A stretch of DNA of 64,000 nt from Echinicola shivajiensis (GTDB lineage Bacteria; Bacteroidota; Bacteroidia; Cytophagales; Cyclobacteriaceae): the NCBI RefSeq assembly GCF_018642165.1, contig NZ_JAHHZM010000001.1:124001-188000 (forward strand), given 5' to 3'. Under the pieces are notes generated by a model. It was not told the DNA's origin. It did not search any database and worked only from the letters and a program-made list of their open reading frames with translations. Below, piece after piece: positions 26,475 through 34,615 of this stretch. The number at the start of each line of letters is the position of its first letter. Position 1 is the stretch's first letter. The translations under genes were made by a program, and so were the position numbers.

Positions 26475-29400
26475 TTATCTCACTTCCAAAATTCTTTTCA
26501 TACTATCATAAAAGGCCTGATAAAAGGATTCATCCTTGGCATAGAGTTTATATAGTTCCAGCTCTTTTTTCCGCTGCTGACGCATGACATCATCCAAAAT
26601 CTTCTTAAATGCCAGGTCACGGGTCTGCATATCAGGGTTATCCACTACTTTGGTCTGAAAATCCTCGTGTTTTTGAACATCCTTGGTCAAGGCAATAAAA
26701 CGCACTCGCTGTTCCTCCGGTGTGGCATCCCAGCCCTGAAACCAACGGTCATTAAAGTTCCGGATGATTTCATCCAAGTGGTCCTTATCATCATCTCCAC
26801 CATGGGCTCCTCTAGGATTGGGGTTTTGGGGATCTACCTCTGAATTCTCATCATCAAGATCAATGCTTTGGTTAAGTTTCGTCCGTTCCAGTCCATAGGT
26901 AGAAAGGTCCACTGACTCCAACAATTCATCGATCAGGACATCGTCTTTTGTTTTGACGATCAGTTTAGGGATTAAAAATTTCAAGAACCAAAAAAGCTTT
27001 TCCCAGTCCACTACCTCATAATCCATGATGGAAGCCATCTGCCCATAAATCTTGACAAATTGCTTTGCCTTGATCTTGAAGTCAGCCTTTTCCTCGTCTT
27101 CCAGGTCCAACTCTTGATTAAAACGGTTAGCTGCCACATCGATGATGGGGCTTAACTCCTGCGCATTTACTCCTTCAAAATACTTTTCCACGAAGCTTTC
27201 AACCTCAATCCATTCATAAACGGCTGTATCATCCAAGGTTCCTTTGATCTCATGCAGCACATTGATATCGGTAGCACCGCTTAATGATGTAGAAGTATAA
27301 AAAGGGTCAAATGCCTTTTTTATTTCTTCAACTAGGTTAAAAAAGTCCAGGATAAACAAGTCCTCGGTCTTTTTACCCTGCTTATTGGCAGAGCGGTTAA
27401 GGCGGCTAAGTGCCTGTACAGCCAAGACTCCCTGTAGTTTCTTATCCACGTACATGGTGCAGAGCTTTGGCTGGTCAAAGCCCGTCAGGTATTTATTGGC
27501 TACTACCAAAATCCGATAATCATCGAGATCAAATTTGTCGCGGGTGTCCTTTTCAGGAAAGCCATTGAGCGCTGCTTCGGTATATTCAATGCCATCCACT
27601 TCCTTTTTTCCGGAAAAGGCAATCACTATCTTAAATGGATTACCTTTATCCTTCAAAATCTTATTGAGTGCTTTATAATACCTGATGGCTGATTCTATAT
27701 TTTGGGTAATGACCATTCCCTTGGCCTTGCCCTTCAGCTTTTTGGTATTGTAGACTTTCCCGATAAAATGCTCCATCATAATTTCTGCCTTGGTGGCAAT
27801 GGTCCGTTTGTCCCGCTCCACATAGGCACGCAATTTCTTTTGGGCTTTCTTAGTATCAAATAAGGGATTCTCCTGAATGGATTTTTCTATTTCATAATAA
27901 CTCTTGTAGGTGGTGTAATTGGCCAATACGTCCAGGATAAAGCCTTCCTCGATGGCCTGCTTCATGGAATAAAGATGGAAGGGCCGAAAAGTCCCGTCCT
28001 CTTGCTGAGTTCCAAATCGCTCTAGTGTACTGTTCTTTGGGGTAGCCGTAAAAGCAAAATAAGAGGCATTGCCCCTCATCTTTCGGGCATGCATGGCCTG
28101 AAGGATTTTGTCCTGTACATCTTCTCCCTCTTCTTCCGTGGCAGCAATACCCATTGCCTGGTTCATCTTTCCGGCTGCTGTGCCCGATTGGGAACTATGT
28201 GCCTCATCGATAATGACAGCGAAGCGTTTGTCGCTGAGGTCTGCAATCCCCTCTACGATAAAGGGGAATTTCTGTATGGTAGTAATGATTACTTTTTTGC
28301 CCAGCTCCAAGCTTTCTTTTAAATCCTTGGAGGAATAGGCTGGGGCAACGATATTTTTCACCTCAGAAAACTCCTTGATATTATCCCGCAATTGCTTGTC
28401 TAATAGCCTGCGGTCGGTAACTACGATGACCGAATCAAACAAGGGTGTTTTGACATCCTTGGCCCCAGGAATATCTGCATGCTGGGGATAGATCTCTATC
28501 AACTGATAGGCCGCCCAAGTAATGGAATTAGATTTTCCTGAACCTGCGGAATGTTGGATCAAATAGGTTTGGCCAACGCCAAATTCAGAGGTATGGGTTA
28601 ATATTCTTCTGACCACCTCCATCTGGTGATAGCGGGGAAAGAATAATGTTCTCTTGCTTAATGGATCGGTGGATTTCCCATCAAAGCGCACAAAATGCTG
28701 TATGATATTGGCCAGGCTTTCCCTTGAAAACACTTCTTTCCACAGGTATTCTGTTTTGTGTCCAAAGGGATTGGTAGGGTTCCCTTTTCCGTTATTATTA
28801 CCCCGGTTAAACGGCAGGAAGAAGGTGTTTTTTCCATCGAGCTTGGTGGTCATGTATACCTCATCGGTATCCACAGTAAAGTGGACCAAACAGCGCCCAA
28901 AGTTCAATAAAGGCTGGCGGACATCGCGATTGTTTTTGTATTGGTGGATGCCGTTTACACGCGCATTCTGCCCCGTCCAGGGATTTTTTAGTTCCAGGGT
29001 GGAGATGGCAATGCCGTTTACAAAAACCACCATATCTATCTCCTCCCGGGGATTGTCCAAGTTATATCGGACCTGACGGGTAATGCTAAACTGATTCTTT
29101 TCAAAATTATCTTTGACCATTTGGCTGCTGCTGGCCATGGGCAACTGATACAGCAAAATGAAATGGGCATCTTCCACTTCCAGTCCTTTGCGAAGCAAGC
29201 GTAAGACACCGTACTTCTTGACCATTCGATCAAATCGCTCCAAAATCCTTAATTGCCAATCTGAAGAACGTTTCAGCTTTTCCAATTCTTCCTTTTGGCT
29301 GCTCTCCAAAAAATGCCAGAACCGCTCTTCATCAATGGCGTATTTGGGATTAAAGTCCCTGGCCGATCCCATATAATAACCATTCCCGGCCTGGTAGGGA

Positions 29401-29510
29401 CCAAGGTCTTCCTGAACTATAAGGCCGTTTTCCATTTCCTCCAAACACATTCCGGTCAGGGCTTTTTCTATGGCGGCTTCTAAGGCTTGTTCATTGGTTT
29501 GACTTGTCAT
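26475..29510 (-). CDS. hsdR: Type I restriction enzyme R subunit (HsdR)
   Basis: 1011 residues, full length. N-terminal PD-(D/E)xK nuclease with EIDMVVFVNGIAISTLELKNPW (the E-L-K catalytic end near 190), Walker A HSAGSGKSNSITW (about 324-336), DEAH box VIIDEAHSSQSG, and SF2 motif VI region VLAVQALSRLNRSANKQGK. HsdR translocates DNA and cleaves unmethylated targets in complex with HsdM2S. Its start overlaps the truncated Abi_2 gene by 4 bp, so the two are co-translated. It is separated from hsdMS by about 3.7 kb of extra genes. Confidence 0.96.
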   Translation of the reverse strand: MTSQTNEQALEAAIEKALTGMCLEEMENGLIVQEDLGPYQAGNGYYMGSARDFNPKYAIDEERFWHFLESSQKEELEKLKRSSDWQLRILERFDRMVKKYGVLRLLRKGLEVEDAHFILLYQLPMASSSQMVKDNFEKNQFSITRQVRYNLDNPREEIDMVVFVNGIAISTLELKNPWTGQNARVNGIHQYKNNRDVRQPLLNFGRCLVHFTVDTDEVYMTTKLDGKNTFFLPFNRGNNNGKGNPTNPFGHKTEYLWKEVFSRESLANIIQHFVRFDGKSTDPLSKRTLFFPRYHQMEVVRRILTHTSEFGVGQTYLIQHSAGSGKSNSITWAAYQLIEIYPQHADIPGAKDVKTPLFDSVIVVTDRRLLDKQLRDNIKEFSEVKNIVAPAYSSKDLKESLELGKKVIITTIQKFPFIVEGIADLSDKRFAVIIDEAHSSQSGTAAGKMNQAMGIAATEEEGEDVQDKILQAMHARKMRGNASYFAFTATPKNSTLERFGTQQEDGTFRPFHLYSMKQAIEEGFILDVLANYTTYKSYYEIEKSIQENPLFDTKKAQKKLRAYVERDKRTIATKAEIMMEHFIGKVYNTKKLKGKAKGMVITQNIESAIRYYKALNKILKDKGNPFKIVIAFSGKKEVDGIEYTEAALNGFPEKDTRDKFDLDDYRILVVANKYLTGFDQPKLCTMYVDKKLQGVLAVQALSRLNRSANKQGKKTEDLFILDFFNLVEEIKKAFDPFYTSTSLSGATDINVLHEIKGTLDDTAVYEWIEVESFVEKYFEGVNAQELSPIIDVAANRFNQELDLEDEEKADFKIKAKQFVKIYGQMASIMDYEVVDWEKLFWFLKFLIPKLIVKTKDDVLIDELLESVDLSTYGLERTKLNQSIDLDDENSEVDPQNPNPRGAHGGDDDKDHLDEIIRNFNDRWFQGWDATPEEQRVRFIALTKDVQKHEDFQTKVVDNPDMQTRDLAFKKILDDVMRQQRKKELELYKLYAKDESFYQAFYDSMKRILEVR

Positions 29511-29845
29511 ATACTTGTTATTTTGGAGTCATCTTCATTTTGCCAAATGGGCTGCTGTTTCCAATTTTTTGGAAAGCCCATCTTGTATAAAGGCACTTGT
29601 GGAAATCTTTCAAACAACTCAAATAGCTCGGATTTTATATGGTGTCCGGGACTGATGCAGTTGTTCATGTAGATAATGGCGGATAAAATGGGAAACACCT
29701 TTCTCCATTGGTAATTTGAAGGGGTATAATCAAGAATAGTAATGTGTAATAGGAAATGTGGGGCTTCCACTTCCTTTCTAAAAGCCATATTGCGGCTTTT
29801 CAACAACTGGATTTGATCTAGAATGGTTTTGGGACCTTTAGCCAT
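29507..29845 (-). CDS. Internally deleted Abi_2-family abortive-infection protein
   Basis: 112 residues, whereas Abi_2 (AbiF/AbiD-like) proteins are about 300. The first 18 residues (GPKTILDQIQLLKSRNM) match the family N-terminus and residues from about 45 (WRKVFPILSAIIYMNNCISP, then FERFPQVPLYKMGFPKNW) match the family C-terminus. The middle, which carries the catalytic-looking HEPN-type core, is missing while the frame is kept. It could be a relic retained as the translational leader of hsdR, or a shortened functional protein. Overlap with hsdR is ATGA-type. Confidence 0.72.
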   Translation of the reverse strand: MAKGPKTILDQIQLLKSRNMAFRKEVEAPHFLLHITILDYTPSNYQWRKVFPILSAIIYMNNCISPGHHIKSELFELFERFPQVPLYKMGFPKNWKQQPIWQNEDDSKITSI

Positions 29846-30159
29846 GGCAGGAATTCTCTAAAAAGCAATATTGGATTGCTTAAACTGTAAAAAAGAAGAC
29901 CCGCGAGCAGATCTTACGAGATGCAACACGGGTACTGTTGATTTAAATTTAGGATTATCTAATTTATTCAGCAAGTTTTTCATTCATCGTTTTACTTTGC
30001 CGTAGCAATAACCTAACTATCAATGGCTTCAGATTAAACATTTTTTTTTTCAGCAAGTCAGTTTTATTTAACTCCTTTTTGAATCCGCTTTTGTGGTTAA
30101 ACTTTATCCAGCCGCTCCAATTCGTATGTTTGGTTTATTATATTGACTTTAATAACAAA
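29846..30159. other. Intergenic region between cassette and hsdR operon
   Basis: About 310 bp. A weak dyad (ACCCG at 29900, CGGGT at 29932) could end the upstream cassette or mark the Abi_2-hsdR promoter region. A 50-60 codon minus-strand frame without a proper start is present but not convincing. No RNA gene seen. Confidence 0.35.
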
Positions 30160-31071
30160 TCAACAAAGATTTCTATCTCCTCTTTGTTTCTGGGTGTTTA
30201 TTTCATTTTTATGAAATTCAATTTCCCCTTTATGATCATCATTCCCTAAAAATACTTCAAAAGCAATATGTTGAGTGTCAATTGAAATATAATAGTTTTT
30301 ACAACTAAAGACAATTTTGTTGGAGCTTTGACAAGGACGACATTCTGTCCAACCATTTATTTTAGCAATGATTCTCCCTATTTCGTTAATATTGGTAATT
30401 CCTACCGTTCTATTATTAGGATATGTGTCTTCAATATTTTTGTGCCCATATGCTTCAAAAACATATTTTGATAAACCGGCGTTTGGTAAAATTAGGCTAG
30501 CAACATTTCCAGGATGTTTAAAAGAGCAATTTTTCCAAAGATTGTGATCTATGAATATGTGATGAAAATTTGAAATATGGTTTGCTAGGACCTCCTCTGA
30601 ATTACCTTCACCTGGAATTTTTTCTAATGGGATATCCCTTTGCTGCCATAGATTTTGTCTTTGTGTATAGTTTGTCAAAAAGCTTAGAGCATAAGAATTG
30701 GTTTTGGAAGCTTCTCCTAACCCATTGGATATCTTATTATCCAATATGTATTCTGGTTCCCATTCTGGTTTATAGGCTTTAGAAATAAATGCTTTAAACC
30801 TTCTTATTTCAATACTGTTAAATTTTTCCTCATCAGCCAATAACTTTAATAAACCTAACACAGTTTGTGTTTCAAATATATAACTTTGTCCAACTTGGAT
30901 ATGATCTTCTTTATTGTAAAGTTGAAGTTCAGATTTTATTCCATAACTAGCTATACTAGCAAAACATACATTTACGAAATGTTCGAGCAATTCTTTTGCT
31001 TCCTCTATTGAAGATGGAAGCTCAGATACTTCAGGATCTAGTGAAAGCTCATTAAAATAAATTCCAGGCAT
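30160..31071 (-). CDS. Unknown protein, third gene of the DUF262/DUF3696 cassette
   Basis: 303 residues, soluble, acidic N-terminal half (LSSIEEAKELLEHFVNVCFAS region) and a C-terminal half with CRPCQSSNKIVFSCKNYY followed by ISIDTQHIAFEVFLGNDD. No signal peptide or membrane helix. Four Cys cluster between about 243 and 260 and might bind metal, but I do not recognise a family. It follows the ATPase gene by 9 bp on the same strand and has no other partner, so it probably acts as the effector or accessory subunit of that cassette. Confidence 0.75.
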   Translation of the reverse strand: MPGIYFNELSLDPEVSELPSSIEEAKELLEHFVNVCFASIASYGIKSELQLYNKEDHIQVGQSYIFETQTVLGLLKLLADEEKFNSIEIRRFKAFISKAYKPEWEPEYILDNKISNGLGEASKTNSYALSFLTNYTQRQNLWQQRDIPLEKIPGEGNSEEVLANHISNFHHIFIDHNLWKNCSFKHPGNVASLILPNAGLSKYVFEAYGHKNIEDTYPNNRTVGITNINEIGRIIAKINGWTECRPCQSSNKIVFSCKNYYISIDTQHIAFEVFLGNDDHKGEIEFHKNEINTQKQRGDRNLC

Positions 31072-31080
31072 AAAAAAACA

Positions 31081-32166
31081 TTAACTTAGTAACCGGTCCA
31101 AATGGTTTTCAAATTCATTAAAATAACCTTCAGATTTATTATCCAAATGACCTTGATTGCTGATTTTTATTTCTTCTACTTTTGAGAAATGGTCCATTTC
31201 ATCCCTATCAAAGTAGAAAAGCTTAATATGATTTTTGTTAAGCAGTTTCTCTTTTACTGCGACTCTAAGTCCATAAATGATATGATCACTGTGGGTTTCC
31301 AAAAATATTTGAACACCACTTTCAGCAGCCAATGCAAGTAATCTTGCCAATTCAGATTGCCCTTTCGGATGGATATGTGACTCAGGATTTTCTATAATAA
31401 GGATATCTCCTTTTTTAGCGGATAAAATAGCCACCAATACACTAAAAACATAAGTAAGTCCAAATCCTGCATTTTTGGCTCGGTAGGGGGAAGTGTTAGG
31501 TCCCTTTGTTGCATATTCATAGAATAGCTCAACAAGATTATTATTTATTTTGGTTTTTACTTGAATTTTTGGGCTAATTACACTTAACCATTTGTTTAGC
31601 TGTTCCTCCAATGAAAACACTTTGTCCTCTAATCCAAAGGCTAAGCTTTGAAGTGGAATATCTTTATTTTTATTTTCATGAAAATAGTGTACCGCGAACT
31701 CACCTTGATCCCCAAATTGATTATTGGCAATGATCGTTTTATTGGTGTTATAATAGTCACGTGGTCCAATTCGCTCTGCAGATAAGTATTTTACCTTATC
31801 TTCTTGAAACAGACATTTATCTTTTACGGATTCAAAATCATTTTCATTAAGGTCAATGACTTTTTGGTCATATTTACTTGAATCATAGTTGCTTTTTGCA
31901 TCAAAGATTTTATCATCATCCCATTTTATCTGTATCTGGAAGATATCCTCATTAGAAGCCTCGCAAAAAAGTTCCTCGTAGGTTCCAAAGGATTCAATTT
32001 TTAATTCCATTGGTAATGTGGATTTAGAAAATCTAATAATTTGGAATGCTTGAAGAATCGTTGATTTGCCCATTCCATTAAGCCCGGTAAAAACATTGAT
32101 TTTTCCTATATCAATGCTTATTTTTTTCAAAGCTTTGAAATTTTTAATCCTAATATGATTGATCAT
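31081..32166 (-). CDS. DUF3696-type AAA ATPase (OLD/SMC-like)
   Basis: 361 residues. N-terminal IKNFKALKKISIDIGKINVF followed by Walker A GLNGMGKSTIL (about 29-39), an ABC-type distal half with DILIIENPESHIHPKGQSEL (Walker B Glu, about 255-275), then a D-loop His (FLETHSDHII). The C-terminal YFNEFENHLDRLL is typical of DUF3696. Such ATPases resemble those of OLD, Septu and PARIS-type defence systems and act as sensors or nuclease-controlling clamps. Its ATG abuts the DUF262 stop with no gap. Confidence 0.88.
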   Translation of the reverse strand: MINHIRIKNFKALKKISIDIGKINVFTGLNGMGKSTILQAFQIIRFSKSTLPMELKIESFGTYEELFCEASNEDIFQIQIKWDDDKIFDAKSNYDSSKYDQKVIDLNENDFESVKDKCLFQEDKVKYLSAERIGPRDYYNTNKTIIANNQFGDQGEFAVHYFHENKNKDIPLQSLAFGLEDKVFSLEEQLNKWLSVISPKIQVKTKINNNLVELFYEYATKGPNTSPYRAKNAGFGLTYVFSVLVAILSAKKGDILIIENPESHIHPKGQSELARLLALAAESGVQIFLETHSDHIIYGLRVAVKEKLLNKNHIKLFYFDRDEMDHFSKVEEIKISNQGHLDNKSEGYFNEFENHLDRLLS

Positions 32167-33219
32167 TTATTTGCTTTTAATTTTTTCGATTAATCTTTTA
32201 AGGCTATTGATTTTTGGTTTTGGACTTAAGGTTTTTTTATAAATAGTAATTCTAAATCTTGAAAAATACTCATTCAAAAAAACAGCTCTATTGTTAATAA
32301 TGAATTCATAATCTTCTTGAGAAATTATACTTCCAAAATAAATAATAATTCCATCAAACATTTCGAATAAAATTCTTTTATCTAAATGATCTTCAAACAT
32401 TTCATTGAATTTTTTCAAACCATTGTCCCATGAATTGAAAAGATTTTTATTAAAATCAGAGTCGTTTGCATATTTCTCATTTAAATAAAAAACCGCATTG
32501 TGAGCAGCTTCTTTTAAAAAACGAAGTTTTCTCGTGTCTAGGCGATCAAAATTAAAATATTTGCTTTGACCTAAATCTCCTGGGTACAAAAACATAAAGG
32601 ATCGAATAAAATTCAAAATTAATTTGAAAGAATAAGTGGAATAGTTTTTCTTGAAATTAATTTGTTGTCTCCACAATCCATTTAAGAGATTTTGAAAATG
32701 TGGGTTGGATTCTAAATACTCAATAAGTAATTCTGAATTTTCAGAAAGAAATTTTTTGGATAAGTTCACTCCCAAACCATTTGCCATATCTGGTACAATT
32801 CGATAAATAATACTTAATAAAACTTCTTTTGAAACTCCTTGATTTATACTATAAATTGTGAAAATATTTTGTTCGATTTTACGAGCTAATGATCTAGGAA
32901 GATTTTCGAAATAATAATTATCATAATTCGCAAAGAATTCAAGGTCAATTAATGGGTATCCATTTTTTAAGAAACTATGCAGAGCCTGTAATCTTTTTTT
33001 TCCATCGATTACAATCCATCTTTTTGGGTTAGTAGCATCCACATATATTGGAGTCATAGTCAAATTTAACCAAATAGACTCTATGGATACACTTTTCCAT
33101 TTGTCTTCCCATACATCATCTATATCTATATCGAGATCAATTAGCCCCATCTCAATCATATGAAAGATTTCGTGGGCAGAGATTTCTTTTTGACCTATTT
33201 TTATTTCAGATGGATGCAT
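32167..33219 (-). CDS. DUF262-family (ParB/GmrSD-like) protein
   Basis: 350 residues. The N-terminal domain has the DUF262 pattern: an N-terminal substrate pocket region, PIYVDATNPKRWIVIDGKKRLQAL with the key D-G-x-x-R element (IDGKKRL), and the following VSKEVLLSIIYRIVPDMANG helix. The C-terminal half is helical. DUF262 proteins are NTP-driven nucleases in GmrSD and BREX-associated BrxU. Here it begins 54 bp after hsdS and is followed without gap by a DUF3696 ATPase. A full GmrS/GmrD second nuclease domain is not evident, so cleavage by this protein alone is uncertain. Confidence 0.82.
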   Translation of the reverse strand: MHPSEIKIGQKEISAHEIFHMIEMGLIDLDIDIDDVWEDKWKSVSIESIWLNLTMTPIYVDATNPKRWIVIDGKKRLQALHSFLKNGYPLIDLEFFANYDNYYFENLPRSLARKIEQNIFTIYSINQGVSKEVLLSIIYRIVPDMANGLGVNLSKKFLSENSELLIEYLESNPHFQNLLNGLWRQQINFKKNYSTYSFKLILNFIRSFMFLYPGDLGQSKYFNFDRLDTRKLRFLKEAAHNAVFYLNEKYANDSDFNKNLFNSWDNGLKKFNEMFEDHLDKRILFEMFDGIIIYFGSIISQEDYEFIINNRAVFLNEYFSRFRITIYKKTLSPKPKINSLKRLIEKIKSK

Positions 33220-33273
33220 TATTCACTATTGGTTCTTTACACAAATATATAACCATAATTTCTTTCAAAATAT

Positions 33274-34614
33274 TCACACCACCTTTATCTTCCCCGTCAC
33301 CGCACTATCTATCAACACCGATTTATACTCCTTTAATTTTTCGATCTGCCTATCCTGCAGGGAAATGGATTTGTCTATTTTCAAAGATATTTCTTCAATG
33401 TATATAAAAATTTGATTTTGTTCATTTAATGGGGGAAGAAGAACTGGTAAGTTTTTTAATAATTCTTGGCTTAATGAAGCTCGAGTTACCAAATTCATCT
33501 CTTTCTCAAAATAGTTTCTTTGAATTCTTGAACTGAAATAGTATTTAGAAAACCCTTTATACAATTTTTTAGTTTTTGGTCTAAAGCGAATTAGGAAACC
33601 AGCAAAAGTTGCTTCTTTAATGGTATCAAAACAAACCGAACTAAATCCAACTTCATCAATAGTTTCAGAAGTCCTAGTAAAAAAGACATCTCCTTCCACA
33701 ACAGAATAGTTCTCTTGATCTTTTGTAGTTGCCATTGCCAAACCCGAAACAGATTTTGGTAACTGAATATTTGAATAAACATCACCGTAGGTTACAAAAG
33801 GAAAACCTTTTCCAAAATATTCAGCTCCCGCACTAATCCCATTTTGGGTTTCTCCTACATGTCTTATTTTCTTCACCTCCCACCCCTCAGGAATCTCACC
33901 GATCCAATCTATCCCTGAATCTTTTACCTTATCCGGCTTGGTCCAGGCGTTTTTTTCGGCATTCCATACCTTTTTTCCAGTGACCAGCTCCTGAATTATA
34001 ATTTGCTTACGCTCCTTCAGCAACTGGATCAGCCTTTCCTTTTGGGCAATGGCCTTGTCGATCTTGGCGGTTTTCTCATCCAAGAAATTAGCGATGACTG
34101 TTTGTTCTTCTTTTTTAGGAATTGGTAGAAGTGAATAAGAAAGTTCAGGGTAACTAATGTTTTTACCTTCCCTTATTCCAACTACACTTGTTTGAATTTC
34201 TGAAATGAATGAAGACGATTTGAATAAATACTTATAATATCTATCAACCAATCCATCTTTTTTCTTTAGGACAGTATATGCAGGACTAATTATTCCATCA
34301 TGGTGACAATATTCCAAGCCTCCCTCAAAAGACCTCAAACTTATTGCAAAATCTCCTTTTTGGATATATTTAAAACTTTCAAGGTTACCGGAAGGCATAA
34401 CCATTCTATTTTCAACCAACGTTCTTGGTACAACACCTTTATCTTGGGTCACCGAAAGAAGTTCCTCGTCAGGCTTATTCTTAATAGAGATATCTCGAAA
34501 TAAAAATTTCATTCGGATAGCATCCCATCCTTTAGGAATCTCCCCTAACCATTCAACTCCAGAATCCTTATAAGCAGCGTATTTTTTATATTTTAAATCT
34601 TCGACAACCTCCAT
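33274..34614 (-). CDS. hsdS: Type I restriction specificity subunit (HsdS)
   Basis: 446 residues with two target-recognition domains, each opened by the same signature (DSGVEWLGEIPKGW near residue 16 and DSGIDWIGEIPEGW near 235) and followed by the coiled-coil spacer (FLDEKTAKIDKAIAQKERLI, then LKERKQ, and in the second half ISLKIDKSISLQDRQIEKLKEYK). It sets the bipartite DNA sequence recognised by the enzyme. It starts 1 nt after hsdM. No inverted hsdS fragments or recombinase that would suggest phase variation were found nearby. Confidence 0.95.
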   Translation of the reverse strand: MEVVEDLKYKKYAAYKDSGVEWLGEIPKGWDAIRMKFLFRDISIKNKPDEELLSVTQDKGVVPRTLVENRMVMPSGNLESFKYIQKGDFAISLRSFEGGLEYCHHDGIISPAYTVLKKKDGLVDRYYKYLFKSSSFISEIQTSVVGIREGKNISYPELSYSLLPIPKKEEQTVIANFLDEKTAKIDKAIAQKERLIQLLKERKQIIIQELVTGKKVWNAEKNAWTKPDKVKDSGIDWIGEIPEGWEVKKIRHVGETQNGISAGAEYFGKGFPFVTYGDVYSNIQLPKSVSGLAMATTKDQENYSVVEGDVFFTRTSETIDEVGFSSVCFDTIKEATFAGFLIRFRPKTKKLYKGFSKYYFSSRIQRNYFEKEMNLVTRASLSQELLKNLPVLLPPLNEQNQIFIYIEEISLKIDKSISLQDRQIEKLKEYKSVLIDSAVTGKIKVV

Positions 34615-34615
34615 C

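Noticed and set aside
29970-30140. 58-codon start-less minus-strand frame in the cassette-hsdR gap
   Set aside because: Lys-rich translation from A-rich DNA; no start site and no recognised family.
33274-34614. Phase-variable hsdS
   Set aside because: The two halves resemble each other as in any HsdS, but no partial hsdS copy or invertase is in the window.
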